Assembly (NCBI GenBank): GCA_944989445.1
Contig: CALYLW010000069.1
Span: forward strand, 1,488,001-1,552,000
DNA from: Ampullaceana balthica
Taxonomy: Eukaryota; Mollusca; Gastropoda; Lymnaeidae
Direction of reading: 5' to 3'
DNA length: 64,000 bases
Shown here: positions 1 through 10,973 of the stretch, piece after piece
Layout: each line of letters opens with the position of its first letter
How positions within the stretch are numbered: the stretch's first letter is position 1
Made by a program: the position numbers and the translations under genes
The notes under the pieces: model-generated
The model's database searches: none
What the model saw: only the letters and a program-made list of their open reading frames with translations
Told to the model about the DNA's origin: nothing

Positions 1-339
1 AAATTACTGTTTATCGATTTCAATGTATAATTTTTTTTGTGTTGGTCCCCATAACTCGGCAAAAGTTATTAAGGGTTGTGGCATTAATAAGTTTGAGAGC
101 CACTGAGATAGGATTACATCATCTTAAGTTATACGCGTGGTCAAGTAGTCCTGACTAGACCGTGTGTAACAAAACTCCGCCCGGCTCAGTCCTGTTCCTT
201 CTATTTTTTAATCGTTCAATTCGAATTTTAAAAACACAAAATTATCTTAATTATTGAATTTTAAGTTAATGATTGAAACAATGAAATTACGATTTTGCAA
301 CTTGAGTTTTCTGTAAATTAAATGTTGTAATATTCACAT

Positions 340-584
340 GATGAAATAGCAATGTAATAATGAAATAAAAATGTAACCATGAAATAACAATGTGACCATG
401 AAATAACAATGTGACCATGAAATAACAATGTGACCATGAAATAACAGTGTGACCATGAAATAACAATGTGATCATGAAATAACAATGTGACCATGAAATA
501 ACAATGTGACCATGAAATAACAATGTGACCATGAAATAACAATGTGACCATGAAATAACAATGTGACCATGAAATAACAATGTG
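340..584. repeat. 19-bp minisatellite
   Basis: About twelve tandem copies of a 19-bp unit (tgaccatgaaataacaatg), degenerate at the left edge. Because 19 is not a multiple of 3, the array reads through all minus frames and creates two overlapping ORFs rich in FHGHIVISW. These are translation artefacts of the repeat. Confidence 0.93.
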
Positions 585-2127
585 ATATCTTGATTAAATG
601 AGAAATGCCAACTTCCCCCTTTGTTTTGAGGACTCAAATTGTAAATATGATTGATACTTCATTTTTCAGTAAGTTATTAAGCTGAACAGTTGGGGATTCG
701 ACTTACAATTTTTAACTTTAATATCCTCAACTTTTTATCCAATCTCATTCAAAAAAATATTATTTATAAAATTAATATCATTAAAAATATATGAAATTTG
801 ATTCTTTCTTTTTAGGTATTGCCAGAGTGGAAAGTTAACCAAAGAATACGACTGAAATTATGTCTTAGAAGCATTTTCACTTTAAAAAATCATGGAAATT
901 TATGAGTTTCATAAATACTAAAATAATGAAAAGCTTTAACTCCGACATTTAGCAATGGAAAATAACGGCTAAAGAATATATTTCAAATAATTTATTCTTC
1001 TTACTATTTTTATAATTTAAAAATCACACACGCAAAATTTACTCAAGTTTATACAGATGTTCCAATATTTTTCATAATCACTCTCGACGAGTGCAAAACA
1101 AGGAGATTATTGTTATTTGTATCTGAAGCACTTAAATTCTAGAGGGACTACTTTACTGGTTGCGGAGACGTGCGGATTTATTCCCTTATCTCTCCCGGTA
1201 GCGCTCTCTTTCTTCTCTGCTGTTTCCAAGAGCCTTGAACCTGGCCGCACGTATCGTCTCGGGCCCACTCGACAGGCCGTTTCTCAAGTTAGCATCGAGT
1301 CGAGTAAGCGCTGGACAAGGCTCCCCAAATCAATACAACGGGCAACCATACAGATAAGTGCTAGGTTTGAGTTGGTGCTGTATTCATACAAACAACCAGG
1401 AAGATATCGCGGTGCTAACATATAACGAAATATATTCATCCTAATACATGCAATTTGTATTGTTTTGAAAAGCTAAATTTATTTTTTATTATATATTTTT
1501 TAAATAAACAACACAAAACATTGTTCACAGAACTTCACAAGAGCTTCCATAAAACCTAAACGAGATGTCATATATGTGACAGTAACAAACATAGCGTAAG
1601 AAGAATGAATCCCTGGAAAGTTTTAAAGGCAAACAGTAAGAAAGAAATAAGAATATACAGCTCCACTCAAACCAACAACTTTTAAAGATAAAATAAATAG
1701 TTTGAGCCTTCTTCCAAGTTCCCAATACAGATGTGAGATTAAAACAGTGTGCAAATGGAAACGCATATCTCATTGTATCGGGTTTCAAAGAACTCAATAT
1801 ATTTAATGTTCTAAAAACTGGATTTTAGAAAATTTTAAAATTTGTCTTGTTGCCTTTATTCAAGTTTAGTGTCTGTAAGCCCAAGTGTATGTTGGTGTAA
1901 GTTTAAATGTATGTAGAAATAAGTCTAAGTATATTGTTGATGAATCCAACCCAGATAGTGATTAAACATTGCGCAGTGTTTCTATGCTATTAAAAAGAAA
2001 AGTCTAATAGTTAAATTATAACAAATTGTGTGCATTTCAGGATATTCTTCGGTGTATTAATTGCCTTCAGTAAACCCATAAAAATTCCTTTACCTTTAAA
2101 TGTCGTTGAGTAGTATTTCGCCCTTAC
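585..2127. other. AT-rich non-coding, probable synaptotagmin intron
   Basis: No recognisable gene. This lies 3' of the synaptotagmin exon on the minus strand, and the C2B exons were not found here, so it is probably intron. A GC-richer patch at about 1130-1400 contains a 102-codon plus-strand ORF with no recognisable domain. I do not call it a gene. Confidence 0.5.
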
Positions 2128-2930
2128 CTTTAAATGTCGTGGGGTAATATCTCGCGTGATGGCCGTCTCTTTGTTCTCCACGTCTGCCTCAGAAAGTGGG
2201 TAAATCACTTCACCGATGATCTCGTCCCGTGAAAATCGGTCGAAGCTGAGGACCACGAAATGTAGAGTCGTGTTGGGAATCTGGTTTCCGGTCACGCCAT
2301 AGAAGGTGAAGGTCTCGTCGTAGGTGGGGGACAGTGTCTTCCGGAGCACTCGCGTCTTGCACTTGTGCTTCTTCTCTGGGAGCAGCTGCAGCTTGATGTA
2401 GGGGTCACATCCTCCTAGGCTGGGGTCACGAGGGGGCAGGTCATCGGCCTTGACTATGGTCACGATGAGAGCGCACTTTTGCTGGTCGTGGTCCACAGAG
2501 AAAGTGAGGTTCCCTAGCTTGGTCGGTCGTTCTGGTGAGACAACGGCTCGCTCCCTCAGCGCGTCTTCCTTCTCGGGCGTGGCGCCATCTTTCTCGTGCT
2601 CAATGTGCATCTCGGCCTTGACACAGTGGGCGGGGTCGGTAGCGTGGGAGAAGCCCATCATGGGAATTCGGTCAAGGCCGGACTCCCCTCCCGGTGGTGT
2701 GATGGGGCTCGTGCCCTTGGACTTCATGACCTTGGTCGTGTTTCGGACATTCATGTTCTTCTTGAAGCTGCCAGAGTTGCTCTCCTGAAGACCTTTTTTG
2801 ATAGCAGATGACAGCCGGTTCTGGGCATTCTGCATGACTCGTCTGCGATAGCATTTGTAGGCGACAGCAGTCATGGCGGCTATAGCGACGACGCAGACGA
2901 AAACAATGCCAGAGATGGCGTAAGCTGAAA
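2128..2930 (-). CDS. Syt4: Synaptotagmin 4/11-type exon: TM segment, linker and C2A domain
   Basis: Internal exon of a vesicle-membrane protein of the synaptotagmin family, which couples vesicle traffic to membranes and SNAREs. It starts after a tctcttccag acceptor (2940-2931). The first 18 codons encode a hydrophobic segment (AISGIVFVCVVAIAA), followed by KCYRRR, a typical juxtamembrane Cys/basic stretch. Counting Met at 2874 as residue 1, a low-complexity linker spans about 10-115 and C2A spans about 118-249. Family motifs include DPYIKLQLLPEKKHK and DETFTFYG. Loop-1 aspartates D150 and D157 are present. Loop 3 reads LSFDRFSRDE, with Ser210 where Syt1 has a Ca-binding Asp; this substitution is the known hallmark of Syt4/Syt11. 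The exon ends at an AAAG/GTAAGG donor in phase 0, after codon 249. The open frame past the donor is intron read-through. The first exon and the C2B exons are outside the visible region. Assignment to Syt4/11 is firm; choosing Syt4 over another invertebrate co-orthologue is inference. Confidence 0.88.
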
Positions 2931-3335
2931 CTGGAAGAGAAACCGAAGAATGTGGTAGTTTTTATAGACCAAATACAAATACTCTTCTGAAATTTGTTAT
3001 GGTCAAAAGAAGAACAGGGGGTGCATTTTTAAATAATACATTTCATTTTTCCCCCATTATACAAATTAATTATGTGAACATTTTTATTGAAAATTCATCA
3101 ATAAATATTTTTAAAGATTTCCTAAAACTGTTTACATTTATTTCTATTTTTTTACTGCTACAATTTTCAGCACTGTTTTAAATAGAGTTTTATAAAGGAA
3201 TATTCCAACTTGATCATCTCTTTCACTTTAAGATCTTACATATTCTTTAAGTTAGACATTTTCTTTGAATCTCATCAATTCTGTTCAACGTTTTCTTATT
3301 TCCTCTTCACTCTCAGTTGTTCTTGTGTCGTCATT
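2931..3335. other. Synaptotagmin intron, no other feature
   Basis: AT-rich sequence upstream of the splice acceptor at 2931-2932 on the minus strand. No further exon recognised. Confidence 0.4.
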
Positions 3336-3403
3336 CAGAGGCGTCAATAGGGGGAGCGGGTGGTGCGGACCGCACCGGGTGACACCAACCCTAGTGACGC
3401 CTG
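3336..3403. mobile_element. Short hAT-like MITE
   Basis: A 68-bp inverted repeat beginning CAGAGGCGTCAATAGGG and ending CCCTAGTGACGCCTG. The flanks (tcgtcatt, tggtcata) match at 6 of 8 positions, so the target-site duplication is uncertain. A partial relative (gagtgacactaaccctg) occurs near 8057. Confidence 0.5.
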
Positions 3404-3450
3404 TGGTCATATCGCCTCATAAAGTCCCTACCGATTGCATATATTTAAAC

Positions 3451-4096
3451 TAGGGCTGTTATCGATTAATTTAAATTTAATCGTTAACTTTTGAAAAAGT
3501 ATCGATTAATTAATCGATAATTTCGATTAAAACCAAAAATAGAAATTTATGACGTCATTAAACTGAACATTTCTCACGGAAATTGAAAAATAAAAATATT
3601 TTGAACTAAATTTCATGACAATGTGTTGATACTTGATTTGTGCTGAAGGTGGTACGTCAGCGATGTATTTGATCCTTTAAAAGAGAATTGTTTATGGCAG
3701 TGAACACAGTAAACGTTTTCACCATCTTCGACTTTGCCATCCGCAGTTAGCTTAAAAACAACATATTTGCTCAACTTTCTAGTTATATGTTTAAATTTAA
3801 CTGCGCTGATGCTGTCAGGCTGTCAGCCATTCTATAGTTGACGTCTGCCGGTCAACATACATTAATAAAATAAATTTTAATATTACGCGGGAGATGTTTG
3901 TACGTAAAAAATATTTATAAATTATTATTAATTATTAATAATTTATTATTTATTACTAAAAAAAAATTTAAAATATTATAAATATTTTCTTAAATTTCAA
4001 TCGAATTTTTATCGATTAAAATTATTTTAATCGATATTTAATTGATAAAAAATTAACGATTAATCGAGAAATTAATCGATAATTTCCACAGCCCTA
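3451..4096 (-). mobile_element. hAT element with zf-BED remnant
   Basis: A 646-bp element with terminal inverted repeats TAGGGCTGT...ACAGCCCTA, extended by ATCGATTA-rich inverted sequence, and a perfect 8-bp target-site duplication ATTTAAAC (3443-3450 and 4097-4104). The size of the duplication and the TIR class fit hAT. On the minus strand, about 3780-3645 encodes a BED-finger remnant (VYCVHCHKQFSFKGSN followed by LTYHLQHK), with the two Cys and the His region visible. The catalytic part is absent, so this is an internally deleted copy. Confidence 0.9.
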
Positions 4097-4104
4097 ATTT
4101 AAAC

Positions 4105-5727
4105 ACACTCAATTTTGAGAAAAAAACAACAACTTTTCCCCCCAATTTAACTTCATCTTTAAAAATATTTTCTCTCTTACAGCAGGGTTTCTTCCCCGGA
4201 TCCTCCATCCTATTTAACCTGTTCACCTTAGATACGAATTTCCTTTTGCCAAATGCAAGTTTATGTTTAATGTGGCAATGACTCAACTGTTTTATCTGTT
4301 AGCTATGGGTGCAATAGAACACTTTATGCTACAGCCCCAAACAATTCAAATTTTCAGTCCATTCTTTACGTCATCAACTTATGGACGTCACCATCTTATG
4401 GACGGAATAGCTTATGGCCGATTCTGATCCTGTCGGAATCCCTCTGTATCAAAATATTTTTGTAATATGTTGGCCCCCCAACTCCCTGCGAGGACACGGG
4501 TGTGTTGGCCGTCTTCGTTATGTCCAATAAAAGGCTAAACTAACCAAACAACAGCTAGGCTAAATCCAGTCCATAATCTGCTTTGTGGGCGTAGCTCGTT
4601 GGTTGTCATGGCGACAGGCCACAGCGATCTGATGAATGGGAACTCAAGAGTTCGGTCAGAGATTGATTTCCGATAGAGGGCGCCACTGACAGCTCCGGTC
4701 CCTACCATTTTTTACCTAATCCTCTCATAGCATGTTTAGCCCTGTGCCAAGTGCAGATAGTAGAGTTGGGGGGGGGGAACATTGGGGGACAAAAATGATT
4801 GATAACGTTACGGAGTTGTTGTAACGATTGTAAAGTTGGCACTTCCAAATGTCATATTGTTTGTTCAACATGTAGCGAGTGCGGAAAACTATAGCCAATC
4901 ATGACATTATAGTATAGTTCTTCTGTCAGGCTATTAGATAGATATTTGGAATGTGCTTTTTTTCTAGAACCTTTTTATAATTTATAGGTAATGTTGAAGT
5001 TACGTATTAACCCATATTTGTACCTCCACTAATAGTGAGTGCAACTATTTACCTTAGCGAGCATTTATTATTGTACTCATTTGGTATAACTGAAGTAATG
5101 TAGGAACGTGATTTTGATACTGTAGGGGATTTGTTGTGTCGCTAATCTAGTACTGTAGTCAATATGTATATCATATAGAATGGGACTGCGATATGTTTGA
5201 TATACAACTTTTAAAAAAAATTGATGACTTTCATTGAAATAATCTCATCTTTTAGGGCAATCCACTGTGAAGATGTGGTGTTATGAATGTATTTTTTCCT
5301 GTAGTGGTATATATGTCATTCTGGTGGTGGCATATTGAAGTACCAAATTGTCTCAAGATACAGCTTTCATATTTTTTTACAATGATAGATTAATACATGG
5401 ACCATAACCCGGTGGCTATAACTCATATTGGTCACAAATTCGACTTAGAACCTTGTATGGGGGCGAAATATGTCATTCAGTTGGAGTTGTTGTATGTCAT
5501 TATTGTTGTGATGATTTGTGTCATACTGGTGGTGGTGATAATATGTCATTCTGGGGGGGGGTTATATCGTCTTTGTGGTGATGGTATATGTCATTCCGGT
5601 GGTTATGGTTTATTTCATCGTGGTAGTTGAAATTAATATGTCATACTGATGGTCGTGTATATTAAACTGGTATATTTCATACTAATAATGGTGGTGTATA
5701 TCATACTAGTGGTGGTGTTTTTATCTT
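4105..5727. other. Non-coding intergenic or intron DNA
   Basis: No gene recognised. A diffuse TG-rich area at about 5460-5720 repeats a phrase like tatgtcattctggtggtgg imperfectly and opens small plus-strand ORFs that I do not regard as genes. Short homopolymers occur near 4769 (G) and 5210 (A). Confidence 0.4.
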
Positions 5728-6345
5728 ATCTTATCTTATCTGTTGCAGACGCTCCTTCTATACAGAAGATTATTGCGTTCTACGCTTATCTATGGTTTTT
5801 GTTTAGTCCTGCATTCTTATTTGAGTTTTATTACAGTTTTCTTATTAGTTTCCCATTTTATCAATTCATCTAAGTCTTTTTGTAAAATTTTGCTATCTTG
5901 TTCTGATTTAATTGTTCTATATATTATACAATCATAAGCAAATAACCTAACTTTTGTTCCTGTTGAGATGTTGTTGGATAAATAATTTATATAAATTAAA
6001 AAGAGTAAGGGACCTAGCACAGTTCCTTGTGGAACTCCTGAGTTAACCTTTATTGGTGCAGATTTTGAACCATTAATTATTACAGTTTGCTCCCTACCCA
6101 AAAGGAAGTCTTGGATCCAGTGATGTAAGGGACCTGAGATTCCAAAGTAGTTAAGTTTTTTAAGTAAACTAAGGTGGTGAACTTTTTAAAATGCTTTTGA
6201 GAAGTCTAGTAATATTGTATCTATTTGATCATTATTGTCTAAGCATTTTGATAGTTCATCTATTAAACCTATTAATTGTGTGGCACTTTAACATGGTTTA
6301 GAGAGGCTTGAAAAAGAACTACAAGGATGATGGTGGTTGTTAATT
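5728..6345 (-). pseudogene. Non-LTR retrotransposon (LINE) reverse transcriptase fragment
   Basis: Minus-strand remnant of a LINE reverse transcriptase. Read from about 6300 downwards it gives ATQLIGLIDELSKCLD, then LLDFSKAF, an in-frame TAA, KVHHLSLLKKLNYFGI, then NSGVPQGTVLGPLLFLIYIN and LFAYDCI. The family motif is SGVPQGSVLGPLLF followed by a FADD-type catalytic box, so the box is damaged here (FAYD). After LIKWETNKK the coding sequence jumps straight into the 3' end (about 5810-5728), so the rest of RT and the C-terminus are deleted. The 3' end carries atagataagcgta, gaaggagcgtctg and a (TTATC)n tail. It matches the 3' end of the copy at 31836-32262 almost base for base. Dead copy. Confidence 0.9.
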
Positions 6346-6661
6346 TTAAACTGGTATGGTGATATGTCATACTAGTGAATATTGTATTTTTAATCTATAT
6401 TACTGTTGTTTTTTCGCCGCCCTAATGAGGTAGTGTATTATAGCGGATGTTGCTATTTTGTTGTTGTTCCATGTTGTTATGGTTGTATCCGTGTATACAG
6501 TTTGTTGTGTTTAACAGGGTCATTTTTGTTAATAATTTAATTCTATTTCAGGACAAAGATATGGTATGACGGAGTAAATATCTAAATAAACATTGGCTGA
6601 AAGCCTGACTAGTAGGATTAATATTTGTTCTTTTTTTTTCCTTTCTTTTTTTTCCGGGGAG

Positions 6662-6770
<109 letters not shown>

Positions 6771-8206
6771 AGGCATTATGGAAGATATATTATCTAATTG
6801 AATGACTTAATTTCTCGTCACAGTACAATTGGGATGTCCAGTGAACGTTGAAAAGTTGAAAACATAAAATAACTTAATCTAAAATGGTTTGTTTCGCTGA
6901 AAGAATATTCGACTTTTCCTTCTTGTAGTATACGTATTTTAGTATAACACAATCAAATTAATAGTAGCAATAACTTGCTGATTGAATTGTAATAAGTGTA
7001 TAAACATTGGTATATTTATGTTAAAATAAAACGACATCCCTGTTAAGAACATAACTTAATTAAAACCTAATAAATCAAATATTGTTTCTGTTATATTATC
7101 TTAAGTTGGTATTTATAAAACAAGATGGCAATTGAACAAATTAACGCGAACGGCACTCAATGAAGACGCCATCTTGGTTATGTTAATGTAATACTCACGG
7201 TGAACAGCCTGTTGTACATGCTTGGCGGACACCATATTTATTGTTGATCTAGTTGATGTTTGTAGTTTCCTTTAAACCAAATTGTTGAGCTGGTAGCAGA
7301 CGATATGATGTCCGACTAGAATTGACAACTACATGTTGAAAACTTCACCATTTTCGGACTGTGAAAATATGGCCACACGAATGCGTCAGGCTGTATGTGT
7401 TTTTTTTCAATGCTATGCGTGACGTAAAGAAAAGAAGAGACGAGACGATGGAGCTCTCTGGAACCAATCGATAACAGAATGCTGGGACCACACAGAGTAT
7501 TGACAGAAATTCTGCCATCGTCCGCCAGTAGCAGGGAATAGAGCCTGGCTTGCGGGAAATAACCTAGAATGTTGACAATCTAACGTGCATACATTGCAGA
7601 GCATAAGCCCTTTGGGTATTGGGATTTCATTAACGTTATTTTTCCCGAGTCATTATGATGGTATAAAATGAAACGAAGCTTAAACAAAAACTTGGCTTTC
7701 GTTTAAATCTATGGAACTGCGACTCAGTACTGTGTGTGTGTGTGTGGGGGGGGGGCACTAATATGATGCCAAGAAAGATCCTATTTTATGTAGAAGTACT
7801 TTATAAAAACTTCAGAAATGAGTAAAGCCCTATCTACAATCTACATGAACAAACAATTTAAAGGGTACAATCCTAATTTATTAATGAAAACTGTTTCGAA
7901 TGGCTAAACAAGGTATAAACATCCTTCTACCTTCATCAGTCATACACATCCGTTTATCAATAGGTTAAAGCTCCCCCCCCCCACACTTCTTTCTTTAGGA
8001 TCTTACATACAGCATATTACTGGCTTTAACTTCAAGATCCCCCCCACCCCGAGTGACACTAACCCTGCATCTAATCCCAGGGTTGCCGTATCAATTAATA
8101 AATTTCAATAACATTTTTTTTAAACTGTCTAAAATTTTTATTTTCGATCCCATAATTTTGTTACAATATCATTATTAAAAATAAACGTGAGACATATATT
8201 TAAATA
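6771..8206. other. Non-coding stretch
   Basis: AT-rich sequence with no gene seen. A TG run merging into poly-G lies at 7731-7755. A ctgatgaaggtag...cgaaac phrase on the minus strand (about 7945-7895) resembles a motif often found near retroelements. A C-run-rich fragment at 7970-8060 resembles parts of other repeats in this window. Confidence 0.4.
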
Positions 8207-8214
8207 TCCACATG

Positions 8215-10973
8215 CAGCGGGGTAGCGTGGGGATGTGCCGCCCGGGGCAGAACTTAAATTTGCCGCCCCCCCCCTTTTTTCCCCAAAAATGTTAACGCTA
8301 TAAATATAGTTTTTATTAGCAATAATAAGGGCACTAAACATTTTTATTTTAAAAAGAAAAAGAACAGCTTTCATTTCTTTCATAAAATTGAAGTTTTCTA
8401 TTTTTCCTCATGGCACGACATTTCATGTATCAATTTAGTCAGCCATGTCATGCTCAATAGCAAAATAGCTATAGATTAGTCAATCTTGGTGTATTCATAA
8501 TTGATCGTATTTAATTTTTCATAAATTTAATTTTAGAGAAGCTACTTCAACACCTTGCATTGCATAAGACAGTTGTAAGCAATGTCCGAATTAATTATAT
8601 TATTTTAGGCAAGGTAACCTCGAGCCTAAATATCTAATTAAACTGGAATAAAGTAGCTGGTCTGATAATTCATTAATTTTTTTTTAAAAATATTTTATTT
8701 CTTGCTTGACAATGTCATGTGAGATATTTTGAATACTCTAATTTGAAAGCGAAATTTCAAAGTTCTGTAGATTAGCTGGTGTACGAAAATCATATAGGCC
8801 TCACAAATTCTATAAAACGGCCAAAACCTCACATGAATTTTTACAGAAATCTCATCTTATGAAGAATACAACTTTCTTCCCAACTGTTTTTCTACATAGC
8901 AAGGATACATATTCGCTTCGATCACCAAATATTTGCTCTCTCATTTTTTTTATTGGAAGGTTCGATTAAAAGGATGAGGTCTATATATAAAGTGGTATCA
9001 ATGGTCAAAGCATTCATTAAGTATTCCATTAGTTTCTCTGTGAGTACCCTCTACTACAATGCTTTTTTAGCATTGACAATTTGTAAATAATTTCGGGCAT
9101 CATTGACGTTAAAAAGTACATGTTTTCAAATGTCAAACATAAATTAGAAAATAAAAACATTTAATTGCGACTAACAAAGTTCCTGCGTCTGTTCACGTGT
9201 TGAGCTTTTCGTCTGCCCCTGTCAGTTTTGCTATAGATTTCAAAGTAGCCTTAAAATGGCTCCATGGTATATTCACAATACATTTTGTATCCTGAAGTCT
9301 GTTTAATGCCTTGCTTGTAAAAGCAATAAGATATTCCAATCGGTGCATGGACATTACGTTCTACTGTACTAAAATAGTTTAAGTTCGTTTTATGTGGAGT
9401 ATCATGTAAACTATTGTAAACTATTGTAAACAATGAGGTTTTATGAACTGTTTGAGCGATTTTTGACATAAAGATTTTATGTTTTTGCGTCTTTTCTTTT
9501 TTAAATTCCTGTATGCTTCCCAGCCATTAAGATGTATTAACACACGTTAGGCTTCTGTTGTCTATTATTTTAAGATCATCATTTATTTAAAATCATTTCA
9601 GATATGTCGTGTGCAGATTCACTTTTGCTTAAATGAAATCTTTGAAAGATTCTACAGCGTCTACTTTTTTATTTTCCATCTTTTCATCTCACAGAAGCGG
9701 ACTTGTTTGATCCTTATATGCAATATATCAAAAGCTATCGAATTCAATAGAACACTATTTGGTATCTTGTTCTTGAAAAATAATTTTTCGCAGAATGTAT
9801 CCCTTAACATTACAATGAGCTCAGTTTTAATTTAAGATTACAAGTTTTTTGTTTATCCTTTTTTAAACGATATTCTCGGAGTGCTCGATTGTACTTCAAG
9901 CGAATGCATCGTTTCCAGAATATTACATTTATTTGCAACAATTTTGACCTCAATGTGAGCTCAAAAAGCCACATTCAAGTTTGCCAGGATTGAATAATGT
10001 CAAACATTCTAACAAGAACTTATTGCCCTTTTTTTTTGGGTTTTATTTTACGTCTTGTTGTTCTTTAAAAGTCTATTTTGTTAAATCCGTTTTCTGATTC
10101 CTTCCTATTGTTCATGAGTGGCTAATATTGGATTTATGTGTGCCAATTTTTAATTCAATTAGATAAGCAATTTTTTCATTATTTTTGTTTATGCCACAAA
10201 ACAAAAGACATTAAAATTAAAATAATGAGGCTTCGGAAGAATAAACCAATTAAGTACGCCAACAATTTTTTCCCTGTAGTTTATTTACGCTAAAATCAAA
10301 CTTGAATCAACCATATGTCAAATACAAATTAAGGTCACGTTCGTACACAACTTCAGCCCCTATGTTTTTCAGCTCAGTAGCATTAGTATCAGAAGACTTC
10401 AGATTCATTATGGCTTTTGAAGTTTGGCATTACTAACGTTGACGTATTTTAAGATATTCTACATTTCTATTTTTTTATCTTGGCTTTTCTTTTCTTTTTA
10501 TTAAACTTTATTTTAACGTTTTTCAATTTTTCGAATTCGAAGCTGATTGACAACAAGGAATTTGCTTTTCAACAACGTGCCGCTCAGAACATTCAATTGG
10601 CTCATGTTTAAAATGGATAAGGTACAGTAATTTTTGCTCTTACAACAGTAGCGGCTATCAAATTTGAAGAAGCAACCACCAAATTAAGCCTCTGGTTTTT
10701 CAGCACAGTAGCATTAGTATCAGAAGAATGTATAGCCAATAAGGAGTTTGAAATTTTGTGAGAAGAAACGTTCATATACTTAAGAAAAGTTTCTTTATTT
10801 CTTGTGTGAATTTCGCATTAGGCTTTTCTTTTACTTAGTTAAAAAAGCTCCACTTTTTTGTAAAATTTTCCTTTTTAGATACTTACTAAAGACTAGGAAT
10901 TTGCCGCTTCTAGCCAAGTGCCGCCCGGCCGGGGCATTTGCTCCCCTTGCCCCCCCCCCTCGCTACACCACTG
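8215..10973 (-). mobile_element. hAT element, degenerate, ZMYM1-like transposase remnants
   Basis: A 2.76-kb element. The left terminus starts CAGCGGGGTAGCG. The reverse complement of the right terminus starts CAGTGGTGTAGCGAGG. Both then run into GCCGCCC-rich sequence. The flanks are tccacatg (8207-8214) and tccatatg (10974-10981), an 8-bp duplication with one mismatch. On the minus strand, about 9470-9060 reads as damaged transposase (AKLTGADEKLNT, stop, TDAGTLLVAIKCFYF), similar in kind to the element at 12641. A possible C-terminal relic (AIEHDMAD) lies near 8450. A phrase containing agtagcattagtatcagaag is repeated at about 10375 and 10700. Stops and frameshifts show it is dead. Confidence 0.75.

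Noticed and set aside
1117..1425. 102-codon plus-strand ORF in a GC-richer patch
   Set aside because: No domain, no clear splice signals, and it lies within the presumed synaptotagmin intron; kept only as a note.
7895..7945. Hammerhead ribozyme candidate (ctgatgaag ... cgaaac, minus strand)
   Set aside because: The helix that should close directly between CUGAUGA and GAAA is interrupted by more than ten unpaired bases; listed only as a motif.
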